The notes: a model not told the origin generated them from the letters alone. A stretch of 64,000 bases of DNA from Pseudoalteromonas luteoviolacea B = ATCC 29581 (GCA_000333235.1 CAPN01000051.1:124001-188000), one strand, 5' to 3'. Positions 20,401-28,362 are shown, numbered from the stretch's first letter. Program-made: numbers and translations.

Positions 20401-21138
20401 GAAGTCGCACTAAAAGTTAAAGTGAGAGACGACGTTAAAATTGACTCGTTTGGATTAAAAAGCGCGTTGGTCGGTAATTTATTACTCAGTAAACAGAATG
20501 ATACGCCGATTGTTGGTAGTGGTGAGTTGTCGCTTCGAAATGGCACGTTTAAGGCATTTGGACAGGATCTAATGATAAGCAAAGGCCAAATAGGTTTTAG
20601 TGGGGCGCTTGAAAAACCGTATTTGCATGTAAATGCAATAAGAAACCCACAAACGACACAAAATGGTGTGGTCGCCGGAATTTTAGTGACTGGACTTGCC
20701 GATGAGCCGAACGTGAGTATTTATTCTGAGCCAGCCATGGACCAAGCTCAGGCACTTTCGTATTTACTTAATGGTCAACCACTTGGCAGCGGCGATAGCG
20801 ATAAAAACGTGATGTTGACCAACTTGCTGATCAGCCAAGGACTTGGACGAAGTGAAGGTGTCTTACAAAAAGTAGGCAGTGAAATGGGTCTGCAAGATGT
20901 AAATGTTGGGACAAAAGGGAGTGGCGAAGGTACGCAAGTTGAAGTCAGTGGCTATTTAACACCAAGTGTTCAAGTGAAATACAGTGTTGGTGTGTTTGAT
21001 TCTTTGAGCGAAATTGCGGTTCGTTATCAGATCATGTCGAAACTCTATGTTGAAGTGACCAGTGGGCTATACAACAGTATCGATTTGCTTTACCGTTTCG
21101 ACTGGGATGAATCGGAAAATAACAAGGCTGAAAAATGA
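17407..21138 (+). CDS. tamB: Translocation and assembly module inner-membrane subunit TamB
   Basis: 1243 residues: one N-terminal transmembrane segment (about 10-32), a very long periplasmic region of repeated beta-strand character forming the expected hydrophobic groove, and a C-terminal DUF490 domain (about 900-1243). The last residues (VKYSVGVFDSLSEIAVRYQIMSKLYVEVTSG) fit the part that contacts TamA. TamB is an AsmA-like bridge for phospholipid transport. It is translationally coupled to tamA (TAATG) and overlaps the downstream cyclophilin gene by four bases. Confidence 0.93.
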   Translation: MEVRFPNLMRVIRSFGYVLATVLTVVFCVLFTTPGNQGIAWLLNQATGIIKISNLKQRFYDDAPFDVVLALDDTTIALQNVRLSVSPESWYRWALSLKVKEVAVERGGSLQELEKPVDPNEKSHQPIAFGSYQVSFSIAIEAVRYRDSALQFGALQFSSAGRLAEKGVTVSNVSLAQLDVDLFATKSDDTLGNNVIPTLEIPEKWPLPLDIQIGRLAVNSINVKQFNEHNALSPLVGPISVTATAALNDNVIELSSGLVELNDAKLQLNSTITPKEISAQLLAEWQTEQLALQLTGSWSNTRITLENQGTYPVLLNGTVSPTQSNWPFSLALTLPNWVTIPSIDPDLINNLNGQVEMSGDITRFSGQVDLASVLSGIGKNHVSARFNGSLQDFYLEQSQFKTDLGNLALSLSIVDLLQPKLIGKLQWSEVNLAQFIDLETALSGTSDIAVTLANDNWAVELSELTATGRVADAPFEAQLGARIDKSLTMDIDNLRVKLANSKVRVDGQIGQNLNLKGEWSLALRDIEALPVHIEGKGQLELQGNRDKPKLRLDAKFAHLELPEITLNNAIADIDYGYTAQTALSLKASAQHGLINEFAFDSVDIDAKGLLAKHQGYVRFKSPKVTSELAFHGQFDGAKWQGTLENIWLKLAAHTLIQKEASQLVIAKEGVFSLAPLCFANPKSDFCVSANKSRKTKNVQAQVSINSFDVRLINGFLPKEVKVTGELSGEVALEASEGGLNSLDANIQNNRTTVLVTQDGLVHAVDLGNLSVSANGKGNKLSIEVGNENSPLGVLRAKMNTVLGKAEPEMNMTFDLDGINLNYLDPMIAQAANREFQLQGKVNGHVEVTGSIEKPKLDGSLSVKGLAARNERSPITLQDSELQLDFNGYWARLTGVLKDSSAGNLTLEGELGWLNSLRGEFAMHSKAFWLRPQEGVEFKVDTDLQLSWLKDKATLNGLIDVPYGRIAIKALPEGAIAVSSDQIFVDEADIEVKTLPIQYEVALKVKVRDDVKIDSFGLKSALVGNLLLSKQNDTPIVGSGELSLRNGTFKAFGQDLMISKGQIGFSGALEKPYLHVNAIRNPQTTQNGVVAGILVTGLADEPNVSIYSEPAMDQAQALSYLLNGQPLGSGDSDKNVMLTNLLISQGLGRSEGVLQKVGSEMGLQDVNVGTKGSGEGTQVEVSGYLTPSVQVKYSVGVFDSLSEIAVRYQIMSKLYVEVTSGLYNSIDLLYRFDWDESENNKAEK

Positions 21139-21995
21139 CAATAAAATCACTTGCCGTATTGCTAGCGATCACGGTTGCTGGGAGCGCAGTGGCTGCAAAG
21201 TCTCCGTATGAAATTATCTCTACTGCACCGCAATCGGATTGGCGTGTGGTGGAAAACGACAATGTGCTAAGACTTACCTTACCAACAGGTCATGTGTATG
21301 TTGAACTTAATCCGGCTCTTGCGCCAAGTCACGCTGACAATATGAAAAAGCTTGCACGCGAGGGATTTTATCAGGGGTTGAGTGTATACCGTTTTGTTGA
21401 GGGCTTTGTCGCGCAAGGTGGTGACATGGAAGATAAAAAAGAGCCTAAGACCGCTAAAAAAGCCATCAAAGCAGAATTTGCTCTCGAAACGAAAGCACCG
21501 TTGGCTATAACTAAGATGCCATACAGCGATGGGTATGCAGCCGTTACAGGGTTTCATAATGGGTTTGCCGTTGCACAAAATCAGATGGGCACTAAAACAT
21601 GGCAAGTACATTGTACGGGGGTGTTTGCTATGGCCCGAGGTGATGGACCAGATACTGGCGGTACAGAATTTTACGTGGCGCTTGCGCCGCAACGTTACCT
21701 TGATTTAAATATAACCGTGTTTGGGCGCGTATTAGAGGGAATGGAGCATGTGCAAAAGCTCGATAGAGTTGCTTCAGAAACTGGAAGTTTTAACCCCATC
21801 ACCGATGTGGTGGTGCTCAGTGATGTTAAACACCAAGATCCAAGCCATTTTCGTGTGATGGATACGAAGTCTTCGTCGTTTAAGCAGTTAATTACAGCGA
21901 GAGCAAATCGCCCCGAAGCGTGGTTTTTGGCCAAGCCGAATTTCGTTGATGTGTGCTCCGTTGGTGTGCCCACTGAGCGGATCGTTGAAAACTAA
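21135..21995 (+). CDS. Periplasmic cyclophilin-type peptidyl-prolyl isomerase
   Basis: 286 residues with a Sec signal peptide ending VAA. Cyclophilin motifs are YRFVEGFVAQGGD (catalytic arginine in YRF) and FAMARGDGPDTGGTEFYVAL. It is about 100 residues longer than E. coli PpiA, with a charged insertion (EDKKEPKTAKKAIKAE) and a C-terminal extension after the core. It accelerates proline isomerisation in exported proteins. The ATGA overlap with tamB implies translational coupling, so it may assist substrates or components of the TAM machinery (inference). Followed by an inverted repeat shared with convergent queF. Confidence 0.9.
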   Translation: MTIKSLAVLLAITVAGSAVAAKSPYEIISTAPQSDWRVVENDNVLRLTLPTGHVYVELNPALAPSHADNMKKLAREGFYQGLSVYRFVEGFVAQGGDMEDKKEPKTAKKAIKAEFALETKAPLAITKMPYSDGYAAVTGFHNGFAVAQNQMGTKTWQVHCTGVFAMARGDGPDTGGTEFYVALAPQRYLDLNITVFGRVLEGMEHVQKLDRVASETGSFNPITDVVVLSDVKHQDPSHFRVMDTKSSSFKQLITARANRPEAWFLAKPNFVDVCSVGVPTERIVEN

Positions 21996-21999
21996 TTAG

Positions 22000-22036
22000 T
22001 TTTGTCGGCTGTGATGCTTTTTTACAGCCGACAAAA
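22000..22036. repeat. Inverted repeat between convergent ppiase and queF
   Basis: Perfect 13-bp arms (22000-22012 and 22024-22036, core GTCGGCTGT / ACAGCCGAC) with an 11-base loop containing T6. The T/A runs are inside the stem, so it is not a standard terminator, but its location between two converging stops suggests a transcript-end structure. Confidence 0.6.
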
Positions 22037-22083
22037 TCTCATTGAACACGCATCTTGAGGTAACTAAACGGGTGGTCTATCCG

Positions 22084-22929
22084 CTACTGGCGATTAGTGC
22101 GGATCTCAAATGGTGTATTTTCTTGCTCTGTGGAACGATAAGGATTGATGTCTAACCCACCTCGTCTGGTATACCTTGCACAAACCTCTAGCATTGCGGG
22201 TGAAAAACGTCGCTGAATATCACAAAATATACGTTCTACACATTGTTCGTGGAATTCGTTGTGGCTACGAAACGACACCAAATATTGAAGTAAACTGGCA
22301 TGATCAATTGCCGGTCCACGGTAACGGATCACGATACTCGCCCAATCAGGTTGGGATGTGATCAAGCAATTCGATTTCAATAAATGGCTATGTAACGTCT
22401 CTTCGATGATGCGATTATCGTCACCACGTAATAGATCGACATTCGGTTGATAATGACTGCACTCAATGTCTAAATCATCGATACATTCGCCAGGTAACGC
22501 CGAAAACGGAAGACACGCAAAGTCGTTAGGTGTAAATAAAATAACGTTGACGGGCTTGCCACAAGCAATGGACAAGTCATCTGTCAAAATGGATTGAACG
22601 TGTTCAAAGGAGTTGAACTGAGTTTGGTTAAAGCTGTTTAAATACAATTTAAATGACTTGGATTCGATAATAAATTGGCTTGTGCATGGAAACGTGAACG
22701 TGGCGACTGCAACTTGTGGTTTGCCTTTTGGGTTTAACCACGAAAGCTCATAGCCCGTCCAAATGTCTTCACCTTGGAATGGAAGTTGGGTTTCTTCCAC
22801 ATTAATTTGGTCACGATTGAGCTTACGCGCAATAGGATGCAGTAAGGATCGATCGTATTGATCAGCATATTCCGTGGATTTACCTAAAACGGATGCTTTT
22901 AGTTCAGGCGCGTTACTGTAATTTGTCAT
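22084..22929 (-). CDS. queF: NADPH-dependent 7-cyano-7-deazaguanine reductase QueF
   Basis: 281 residues, the long YqcD/QueF form. It reduces preQ0 to preQ1 in queuosine synthesis. The thioimide-forming cysteine lies in [13 protein letters not shown], and the substrate glutamate and core motif in [13 protein letters not shown]; the C-terminal [14 protein letters not shown] is diagnostic. The frame extends upstream to 22986, but the ATG at 22929 gives the family N-terminus and leaves a 60-bp divergent promoter region shared with syd. In E. coli queF also neighbours syd. Confidence 0.95.
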   Translation of the reverse strand: MTNYSNAPELKASVLGKSTEYADQYDRSLLHPIARKLNRDQINVEETQLPFQGEDIWTGYELSWLNPKGKPQVAVATFTFPCTSQFIIESKSFKLYLNSFNQTQFNSFEHVQSILTDDLSIACGKPVNVILFTPNDFACLPFSALPGECIDDLDIECSHYQPNVDLLRGDDNRIIEETLHSHLLKSNCLITSQPDWASIVIRYRGPAIDHASLLQYLVSFRSHNEFHEQCVERIFCDIQRRFSPAMLEVCARYTRRGGLDINPYRSTEQENTPFEIRTNRQ

Positions 22930-22989
22930 CTCGGTACTAATCTCGTTACAATGCAGGCAATTATAACAACTAATTGCAGTGTTCACAGT

Positions 22990-23508
22990 ATGTCTATCTC
23001 GACTCTATTGGCAAGTTTACTTCATGAATTTAAATCAGTGAGCCCAACAACCTATTTTGATGAACAGTGGCCAAGCCCTTGTGAAGTTGGAAAAGCCGAT
23101 GAGCAAGGCAATATCGCCTGGCAGCCAGTTAGCAGAAAAGCGGCAAGCTTAACCGCGTTATTTGAAGCCTTAGAGGTGGTGCATAACGAAGAATTGAGCA
23201 CGTTTTACAGTGCATTTTATTCAGCAAATTTGGCCGCTCGGTTTGATGGCCATCAAATTGAATTATTGCAAGCGTGGTCTGAAGAGGACTTCGAGCGTCT
23301 CCAGCAAAATATTACAGGCCATGTCTTAATGAAACGCAGACTCAAACAACCCGAGACCATTTTTATTGGTTTGACAGAACACGATGAAATTTTAATTACG
23401 GTTGAACTGAGTTCTGGAAAGGTGTGTTTAGAAAAGGTAGGAAAACGCCCTCATCATGTACTGGCGTCCTCGTTAGGGGAGTTTTTATCGCAGATCACGG
23501 TCTCTTAG
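22990..23508 (+). CDS. syd: Syd, SecY-interacting protein
   Basis: 172 residues. It matches Syd in the [27 protein letters not shown] and LASSLGEFL segments. Syd is a cytosolic peripheral protein that binds SecY and monitors translocon quality. The ATG at 22990 is taken rather than the in-frame codon at 22951, since that upstream part has no family similarity and lies in the divergent promoter region with queF. The stop codon lies inside the stem of its terminator. Confidence 0.92.
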   Translation: MSISTLLASLLHEFKSVSPTTYFDEQWPSPCEVGKADEQGNIAWQPVSRKAASLTALFEALEVVHNEELSTFYSAFYSANLAARFDGHQIELLQAWSEEDFERLQQNITGHVLMKRRLKQPETIFIGLTEHDEILITVELSSGKVCLEKVGKRPHHVLASSLGEFLSQITVS

Positions 23509-23530
23509 GCTGCACTAAGAGACGGTTTTT
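23500..23530 (+). terminator. Intrinsic terminator overlapping the syd stop codon
   Basis: Perfect 9-bp stem GTCTCTTAG / CTAAGAGAC with a 6-base loop, followed by GGTTTTT. The TAG of syd is part of the 5' arm. Confidence 0.85.
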
Positions 23531-23553
23531 AATATGCTAGGACAGGGGACGGA

Positions 23554-24327
23554 TCACTGAAAATCCCATGAGAGGTTTGAGACCAATTCGCAGGCGTCAC
23601 AACGAAAGTTAAAAAGACCAAACCAAGGCTCATCGAGATGCCAGTCGCCGTTACAATTTGGGCACTTTCTGGCCATTTCGCTTTCTAAACTCTCTCCGCC
23701 GACGCGGTATAGATAATAGTAGACAGGCTTTTTAGTTAAATAGCGAATGCGTTTGCTTAAATCGAGCCCTCGACGTGTTAGGTCACTGTTCAAAGATGAG
23801 ATTTCATGAAGTGCAGGAAATTCGCAGCGCGTAGCTCCGTTTATCTGTATTTGATCACACGCTTGCCAATCTTCTTGCCATTTAATGAGCGCTTTGAAAT
23901 CACCATTTGCGATAGCTGGAATGGTGTACAGCGGCACGGGCTGAAAGTCATCACCACAATACAACGGACTGCATGTATGCACGTAGGTTGTATAAAGTAT
24001 AAAACTGTTTGGTGATTGGCACTGATCGGCGCCATTCGAGTGAATATCCTGACCGATCACCTTAACCTTTGGAGCAAGTAAACCAGCTTGTTGTAACTGT
24101 TCGATACTGTGTTTGACAAAAGGGCTGTGATTGAGCGGATGAAGCGAATCTTCAAGTGGGCACATAACACGTGTGACAAAAAAGCCGTCTTTTAAAACAG
24201 TTGGGAACTCTTCACCAATAATTTGTCCGTTAAAGCGCAGCGCGTTGACCACCCGGTTAATGGCAACTTCAGCGGCTTCTAGGGTCGTGTCTTGATAGCA
24301 ATCGAAAGTTAAGTCAATAACATACAT
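23554..24327 (-). CDS. DUF2310 zinc-ribbon protein
   Basis: 257 residues. The C-terminus carries a zinc ribbon, CPNC (about residue 224) and CDAC (about 246). The remainder has a two-part alpha/beta pattern with no known catalytic motif. It fits DUF2310, described as a zinc-ribbon-containing, possibly nucleic-acid-binding family of marine gammaproteobacteria. It is the first of three minus-strand small genes inserted between syd and csrB relative to the E. coli order. It lies 15 bp after the 90-residue gene and is probably co-transcribed with it. Confidence 0.75.
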   Translation of the reverse strand: MYVIDLTFDCYQDTTLEAAEVAINRVVNALRFNGQIIGEEFPTVLKDGFFVTRVMCPLEDSLHPLNHSPFVKHSIEQLQQAGLLAPKVKVIGQDIHSNGADQCQSPNSFILYTTYVHTCSPLYCGDDFQPVPLYTIPAIANGDFKALIKWQEDWQACDQIQINGATRCEFPALHEISSLNSDLTRRGLDLSKRIRYLTKKPVYYYLYRVGGESLESEMARKCPNCNGDWHLDEPWFGLFNFRCDACELVSNLSWDFQ

Positions 24328-24342
24328 AGTAATAAAAGCTCT

Positions 24343-24615
24343 TTAACTTTCGCGTTGTTTCAGCAAACTTAATAGTTCGTCAAGCTTCGCTTCGATTCGA
24401 TCAAGCTGAGAGTGATCTGACGCAGTGACGGGGGGCGTTAGCTCGGGACGCTTCATTTTGGCGAAGCCTTCTGGATCATTTTTATAGGCGGCAATCGCTG
24501 AAATAACGACAGGCATAGGTACAGGCGACTTTAAACGTGCTTTCGTCATAGCAACAGAAGGCACTTTGCCATCTTCGATAAGCGATAAGATGGCATCAAC
24601 AACGATTGGATCCAT
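24343..24615 (-). CDS. Small protein, possible helix-turn-helix plus coiled coil
   Basis: 90 residues, not firmly recognised. Residues 1-48 (ILSLIEDGKVPSVAMTKARL) resemble the N-terminal pattern of KfrA-type DNA-binding domains, with a G-x-x-PS step. Residues 65-88 (SQLDRIEAKLDELLSLLKQ) form a short amphipathic coiled coil. A DNA-binding role is inference. The start ATG has little Shine-Dalgarno. It is immediately upstream of the DUF2310 gene. Confidence 0.65.
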   Translation of the reverse strand: MDPIVVDAILSLIEDGKVPSVAMTKARLKSPVPMPVVISAIAAYKNDPEGFAKMKRPELTPPVTASDHSQLDRIEAKLDELLSLLKQRES

Positions 24616-24673
24616 AGTACTTTGAAAATTTAACAGTGAGGCCCACTATGGTATCAAGATGCTGGTTGTTGTG

Positions 24674-24901
24674 CTAGCGCAGCAGACTATCTAACTCGTC
24701 GATAATTTCACTCCATGCACCATCCTCTTTAAGTGATTCTTCAATGAAATGACGCTGTGCATGATTCCAAAAATAGGCTTGTGCAATAGGGGTTGACGCG
24801 GGCAACTTATGATCTTCGATAAATTGGTCGATTTGATTGCGTTTATTTCCAAGGCCAAGTTGCGCAAACAGATTCGCTAAGGAAGGCGTTGTAGTATCCA
24901 T
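24674..24901 (-). CDS. DUF2789 protein
   Basis: 75 residues, helical. The sequence PSLANLFAQLGLGN...IDQFIEDHKLP...AYFWNHAQRHFIEESLKEDGAWSE is the DUF2789 pattern of gammaproteobacteria. Function unknown. It lies 58 bp upstream of the 90-residue gene on the same strand. Confidence 0.8.
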   Translation of the reverse strand: MDTTTPSLANLFAQLGLGNKRNQIDQFIEDHKLPASTPIAQAYFWNHAQRHFIEESLKEDGAWSEIIDELDSLLR

Positions 24902-25040
24902 TTTGGCACTCCATTTGATTAAAAATCATACTCTAACTATAGTAGGAGAAATGAATAGCGCGAGCAAAGTCCACGCTATTTTTGCACGGTCATGTTGATA
25001 ACCAAAACATAAGATAAAAACAACAATAAAGGAACACATT

Positions 25041-25676
25041 ATGAATGTTGAAGCACAAACTGAACTGGTCATCCGATACGTCAGTCCAGAAGACACAAAC
25101 GTCGCAGCAAGCTTACTTTATCAAGCTTATCATGACGATCCTGTGCTTCGCGGTGTTTTAGATTCCGCCAATGAATCTAAGTTTGAATCTAAACTTAGGG
25201 CACTTATTCGTGAAGAGTTATCGAGTTTTGGGCAAGGGCAGCAGCCCATGATTGGCTTGTATGAAAACGACAGACTAAGAGCGATCGCCTGTTTAATTGA
25301 AGCGGAAAGCAAACTTCAGGCGCAGCGTTATTGGCATTGGCGATTACGGTTAATGATGAGTGCAGGGTATTTGCAAACTCAAGCGCTGATTGACAAAGAA
25401 GAGGCGATCCGTGAAGCACTTGCGCCATGTGGTCACTATTTCTTCTTAGCTTTTATCGCGGTTGATCCTCATGTGCATGGCAATGGTTTTGGGAAAGCCC
25501 TTCTTACTGGATTAGAAGATATGATCCATGATGTGCCTGCAGCTACTGGGATTGGCGTGTTTGTTACTAACCCGAACCATCAAGCGTTTTTCGCTCATTT
25601 AGGTTATCAGGTGCATGACCTATTAGAGTTTAACAAAGTACGTGGTGAGGTGATGTTTAAACATATTGCCAATTAG
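25041..25676 (+). CDS. GNAT-family N-acetyltransferase
   Basis: 211 residues. The acetyl-CoA-binding motif A occurs as LAFIAVDPHVHGNGFGKAL, with the next strand IGVFVTNPNHQAFFAHLGYQ. It transfers an acetyl group from acetyl-CoA to an amine of unknown identity. The helical insertion with YWHWRLRLMM is characteristic of GNAT proteins often annotated near stress or antibiotic acetyltransferases. A good AAAGGAA site precedes the ATG. Monocistronic. Confidence 0.85.
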   Translation: MNVEAQTELVIRYVSPEDTNVAASLLYQAYHDDPVLRGVLDSANESKFESKLRALIREELSSFGQGQQPMIGLYENDRLRAIACLIEAESKLQAQRYWHWRLRLMMSAGYLQTQALIDKEEAIREALAPCGHYFFLAFIAVDPHVHGNGFGKALLTGLEDMIHDVPAATGIGVFVTNPNHQAFFAHLGYQVHDLLEFNKVRGEVMFKHIAN

Positions 25677-25747
25677 GCAAAACTCAAAGCTAATTTTGCT
25701 TGAATATCGAGCTCATTTTAACGCGCCAGTCGATAAACTTCCTCAGT

Positions 25748-25771
25748 GTAGATTGGGTATACCCAATCTAC
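25748..25771. repeat. 24-bp perfect palindrome
   Basis: Left half GTAGATTGGGTA is followed directly by its exact reverse complement TACCCAATCTAC. It lies 71 bp after the GNAT stop and about 100 bp before the GacA box of csrB. There is no T-tract. It may be a regulator operator or a transcript 3' hairpin. Confidence 0.6.
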
Positions 25772-25869
25772 TGGGGTATTACTCAGAGCATCTCTCGTCA
25801 TTAGGTGTTTGTGGCAAGAATTCACGCTTGTCCTTCAGAAAGTTCTTTGCAATTAAATGGAAATTACGT

Positions 25870-25887
25870 TGTGAGATATTTCTTACA
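25870..25887 (+). promoter_or_regulatory. GacA/UvrY response-regulator box upstream of csrB
   Basis: TGTGAG-N6-CTTACA matches the consensus TGTAAG-N6-CTTACA at 11 of 12 defined positions. It lies about 170 bp upstream of the csrB 5' end, the usual distance of this activation site from Csr/Rsm small-RNA promoters in gammaproteobacteria. Nothing else within the gap needs such a site. Confidence 0.8.
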
Positions 25888-26040
25888 ATGCTGTGGGTTT
25901 AAACGGAAGAAAATGCACAGAATGCATTGTTTTTTATTATTTTTTCATATAAAACATGCGCTTAATAAATATTTCTATTTTGTTGCAAGAAAAAAATTGA
26001 TTTAAGCTTAGTTATTTGAGCGGTCATATGTCCTATTATT

Positions 26041-26485
26041 TGTTTCGTCAGGAAGCGAAGCATAGGAAACTGCAGGATGCAGTAGGCAGGAAGCCTGAAT
26101 GGACGCAAGAGACTCATGTCTCAATAATGGAAAATGATGGAAATGGATGTTAGCCAGGTTGGCGGTAAGGGTGCACGAAGCACAGGCAGGATGCGGCAAA
26201 TGGAATTACTAGGGACAAAAACGGATTTAAAACGGACGTAGATGGAATAGCAGGACGCATAAAATCGCAGGATGTGGTAGTGCAGGACGCCTAAGGATAA
26301 TCGTAGGAGCAGGAGCGAAGTTGGCAGGATGCCAAAAGTATGGATGCTGTAATGGATTGCTTGGAAGAGAAGGGTAGCAGGACAGCTTACCCGATCAGGG
26401 TTGATGATGCGGCCCCACCGCAGAAATGGATGTCATCATGGATACAAGAGATTGAGGCGCAACTAAGATTGCGCCTTAGTTTTTT
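26041..26485 (+). ncRNA. csrB: CsrB-type regulatory RNA that sequesters CsrA
   Basis: About 445 nt without a credible gene. I count some 27 GGA motifs, many as CAGGATG or CAGGACG inside short hairpin loops: CTGCAGGATGCAG (26071), AGGCAGGAAGCCT (26084) and TTGGCAGGATGCCAA (26323). The 5' end starts with a TTCG..AGGA..CGAA hairpin and the 3' end is an intrinsic terminator. CsrB titrates the translational regulator CsrA. The location within the syd-yqcC interval is the same as in E. coli. A TATTAT at 26034-26039 is a plausible -10 with a poor -35, as expected for an activator-dependent promoter. The exact 5' end is approximate. Confidence 0.88.
26455..26485 (+). terminator. Intrinsic terminator of csrB
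   Basis: 8-bp stem AGGCGCAA / TTGCGCCT with a 6-base loop, then TAG and a T6 tract. Confidence 0.9.
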
Positions 26486-26582
26486 CTGCAAGACTCATTT
26501 TAATCGTATGTTGTTGTACATGGCTGTGCCACCAATCAAATCGAACGATGTAATTCATCGAGTTGTATCTAGGCAACGTGAG

Positions 26583-26885
26583 CTAACCTAAGCGATGTGG
26601 TGGGATCTCCACGTTAACAAGTTGCTCGTTTTCTAAATGCAGTTGACCTTGGTAAACTGAATTTCCATCGGCTGAAAATTCAAATGCAAACTGTGCTTTG
26701 ATCCCAGGCTTACCCGAGCGCAATAAACCTAAACGAAAACGACTGAGTGAAACACTTAATAACTGAACATTGAGTTTTTGTGCTTGGTGTTCTGCGTGCA
26801 CTTTTGCAGCGTCGGCTACAACACGGCTCATCCAAAAGGTGGCGATTATTGCCGCCACCACCATTAGTATCCAAAGTGTGATCAT
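26583..26885 (-). CDS. DUF3301 membrane-anchored protein
   Basis: 100 residues. An N-terminal transmembrane helix (about 3-20) is followed by a charged linker (AKVHAEHQAQKLNVQLLSVSLSR) and a small beta domain (AQFAFEFSADGNSVYQGQLHLENEQLVNVEIPPHR). This pattern is DUF3301. Function unknown. The start overlaps the end of the DUF3549 gene by four bases (ATGA), so the two are translationally coupled. Confidence 0.82.
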   Translation of the reverse strand: MITLWILMVVAAIIATFWMSRVVADAAKVHAEHQAQKLNVQLLSVSLSRFRLGLLRSGKPGIKAQFAFEFSADGNSVYQGQLHLENEQLVNVEIPPHRLG

Positions 26886-27907
26886 GCGCTAAATAGTTTT
26901 CCAATGGCCCTTGATAGCATTTCACTGCGGCTAGGCGCTCTAAGCATGCCTAATACGTGAGGGCGAAGCGCTGGAATTGCAACCAGATCCGCGAAAATAC
27001 CGGCGAAATAGTCTTGCTCGTTTAACGCAGCGACACATTCCATAAACAAATAAAGAGATTCAGTGTGATGTAGCTGTTGCCAAAAACGCCCTGCGATTGT
27101 CAACAGGACTTCTTTTTCGTGTCGGAAGTCACTCACTAAGACCTCGTTAAGTACTTGAGTAACAATGCCAGAAGCACTTGAATGACTGACTGCTCGTAAG
27201 CTATTAATCAGTAGAGTTTTATTATTTGTATTAAGCGCCTCTTGAATTGCATGTTGCAAGGTTTCAGTGAGTGAGGTATTAATCGCCACATGTTCAAGCA
27301 TGGCTGCAAGGGTATGTTGCACTTCGAGCGGAAGTGACGGCCAAGCAGCTTTTAAATTAGCTTGATTTTTACCATGTTCAATTCGCAGTGCGAAGTCGGC
27401 GATGCCTTGTACCGCGAGGGTTTGCCAATCATGAAGTAAAGGGGCGCTAAAATAGTGCTCAGCTGCTTCATAATATTGCGAAGCGGGACGTTTCAGCTCA
27501 ACTTTCATTAATGCATTAAATGCCGCGAGCTTGTTTGCATTAGGCGTGAACACATAGGGGTTATTGTCTAATTTACCCTGGGCATCTGTACCCGTTATTT
27601 GCGTTCCGATGGCTTCTAATACGAGGCTGGCAAAATGATCGCGTGTTGCCATAACGAGTTTACTTTGCTCATCGATAGGGAACTTTAAAAACCACACATA
27701 CGGATCAGTAGTGGCGCTCTTATCCCAAAACTGAATAGCAATATGGGCATGGCCAAGCAAAGGATAAGGGTAAGGTTGAGCACCTAATTCAATTTGAGCA
27801 AAAGTTTGTTTGTCTATTTTTGTAATACGACGACCAATGTCGTAAGCGCGCCATTGTGTTCCGGCCGTATCCAGTAATTCGCCAAGTGTTGAAATAGATT
27901 GCGTCAT
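26882..27907 (-). CDS. DUF3549 protein
   Basis: 341 residues, cytosolic by appearance. It has a beta-rich N-terminal third (AYDIGRRITKIDKQTFAQIELG...PYVWFLKFPIDEQ) and an all-helical remainder that looks like HEAT-type repeats. It matches DUF3549, a family found next to DUF3301 and yqcC in Shewanella and relatives. The ATG at 27907 is preferred to a codon 54 bases upstream, because that stretch lies in the promoter gap facing yqcC and lacks family similarity. Function unknown. Confidence 0.8.
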   Translation of the reverse strand: MTQSISTLGELLDTAGTQWRAYDIGRRITKIDKQTFAQIELGAQPYPYPLLGHAHIAIQFWDKSATTDPYVWFLKFPIDEQSKLVMATRDHFASLVLEAIGTQITGTDAQGKLDNNPYVFTPNANKLAAFNALMKVELKRPASQYYEAAEHYFSAPLLHDWQTLAVQGIADFALRIEHGKNQANLKAAWPSLPLEVQHTLAAMLEHVAINTSLTETLQHAIQEALNTNNKTLLINSLRAVSHSSASGIVTQVLNEVLVSDFRHEKEVLLTIAGRFWQQLHHTESLYLFMECVAALNEQDYFAGIFADLVAIPALRPHVLGMLRAPSRSEMLSRAIGKLFSA

Positions 27908-28024
27908 GTGTGGTGTTCTATAAATGTCTTTGGTTGTCGCTATTATACTGACTTCGCGCATCGATTGGTATTCATGAGATTAGACGATACAATAGGGCGA
28001 TATTTAATGAATTTTGGATAACCT

Positions 28025-28354
28025 GTGGGTACACCGCTAAATCAATTGCCGTTAATGGAATTGCTCAATGCGCTAGAATCGCAATTGGCCCATGATGGGC
28101 TTTGGCAGAACACAGCAATACCACAACACGCGTTGCAATCACGAGCCCCATTTTGCTGCGACACCATGCGCTTTGAACAATGGTTACAATTTGTATTCTT
28201 AAAAAAGATGCGCACGTTATTGATCGCAGATGTTCCTTTACCAAGTAATTTTGCGTTACTGCCTATGTTAGAAATGACCTTCAAAAAAAACGAATTTCCT
28301 GCGCTATTTGACATCATTGAAGTTATGGATGCACGATTTAACATGGGATATTAA
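28025..28354 (+). CDS. yqcC: YqcC family protein
   Basis: 109 residues, helical, with the family core FCCDTMRFEQWLQFVFLKKMRTLL. Function unknown, but it is almost always encoded just before truC. The start is GTG at 28025. truC follows after 8 bp, so yqcC-truC-yqcA is an operon as in E. coli. Confidence 0.88.
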   Translation: MGTPLNQLPLMELLNALESQLAHDGLWQNTAIPQHALQSRAPFCCDTMRFEQWLQFVFLKKMRTLLIADVPLPSNFALLPMLEMTFKKNEFPALFDIIEVMDARFNMGY

Positions 28355-28362
28355 AAGAATTT

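Noticed and set aside
22000..22036. Canonical intrinsic terminator
   Set aside because: The T/A runs lie inside the stem, not after it; kept only as an inverted repeat.
25666..25902. 78-codon frame after the acetyltransferase
   Set aside because: Overlaps the end of the real gene, the palindrome and the GacA box; no family features.
26340..26591. 83-codon plus-strand frame overlapping the csrB 3' end
   Set aside because: Runs through the csrB GGA hairpins and terminator; sequence composition is explained by the RNA.
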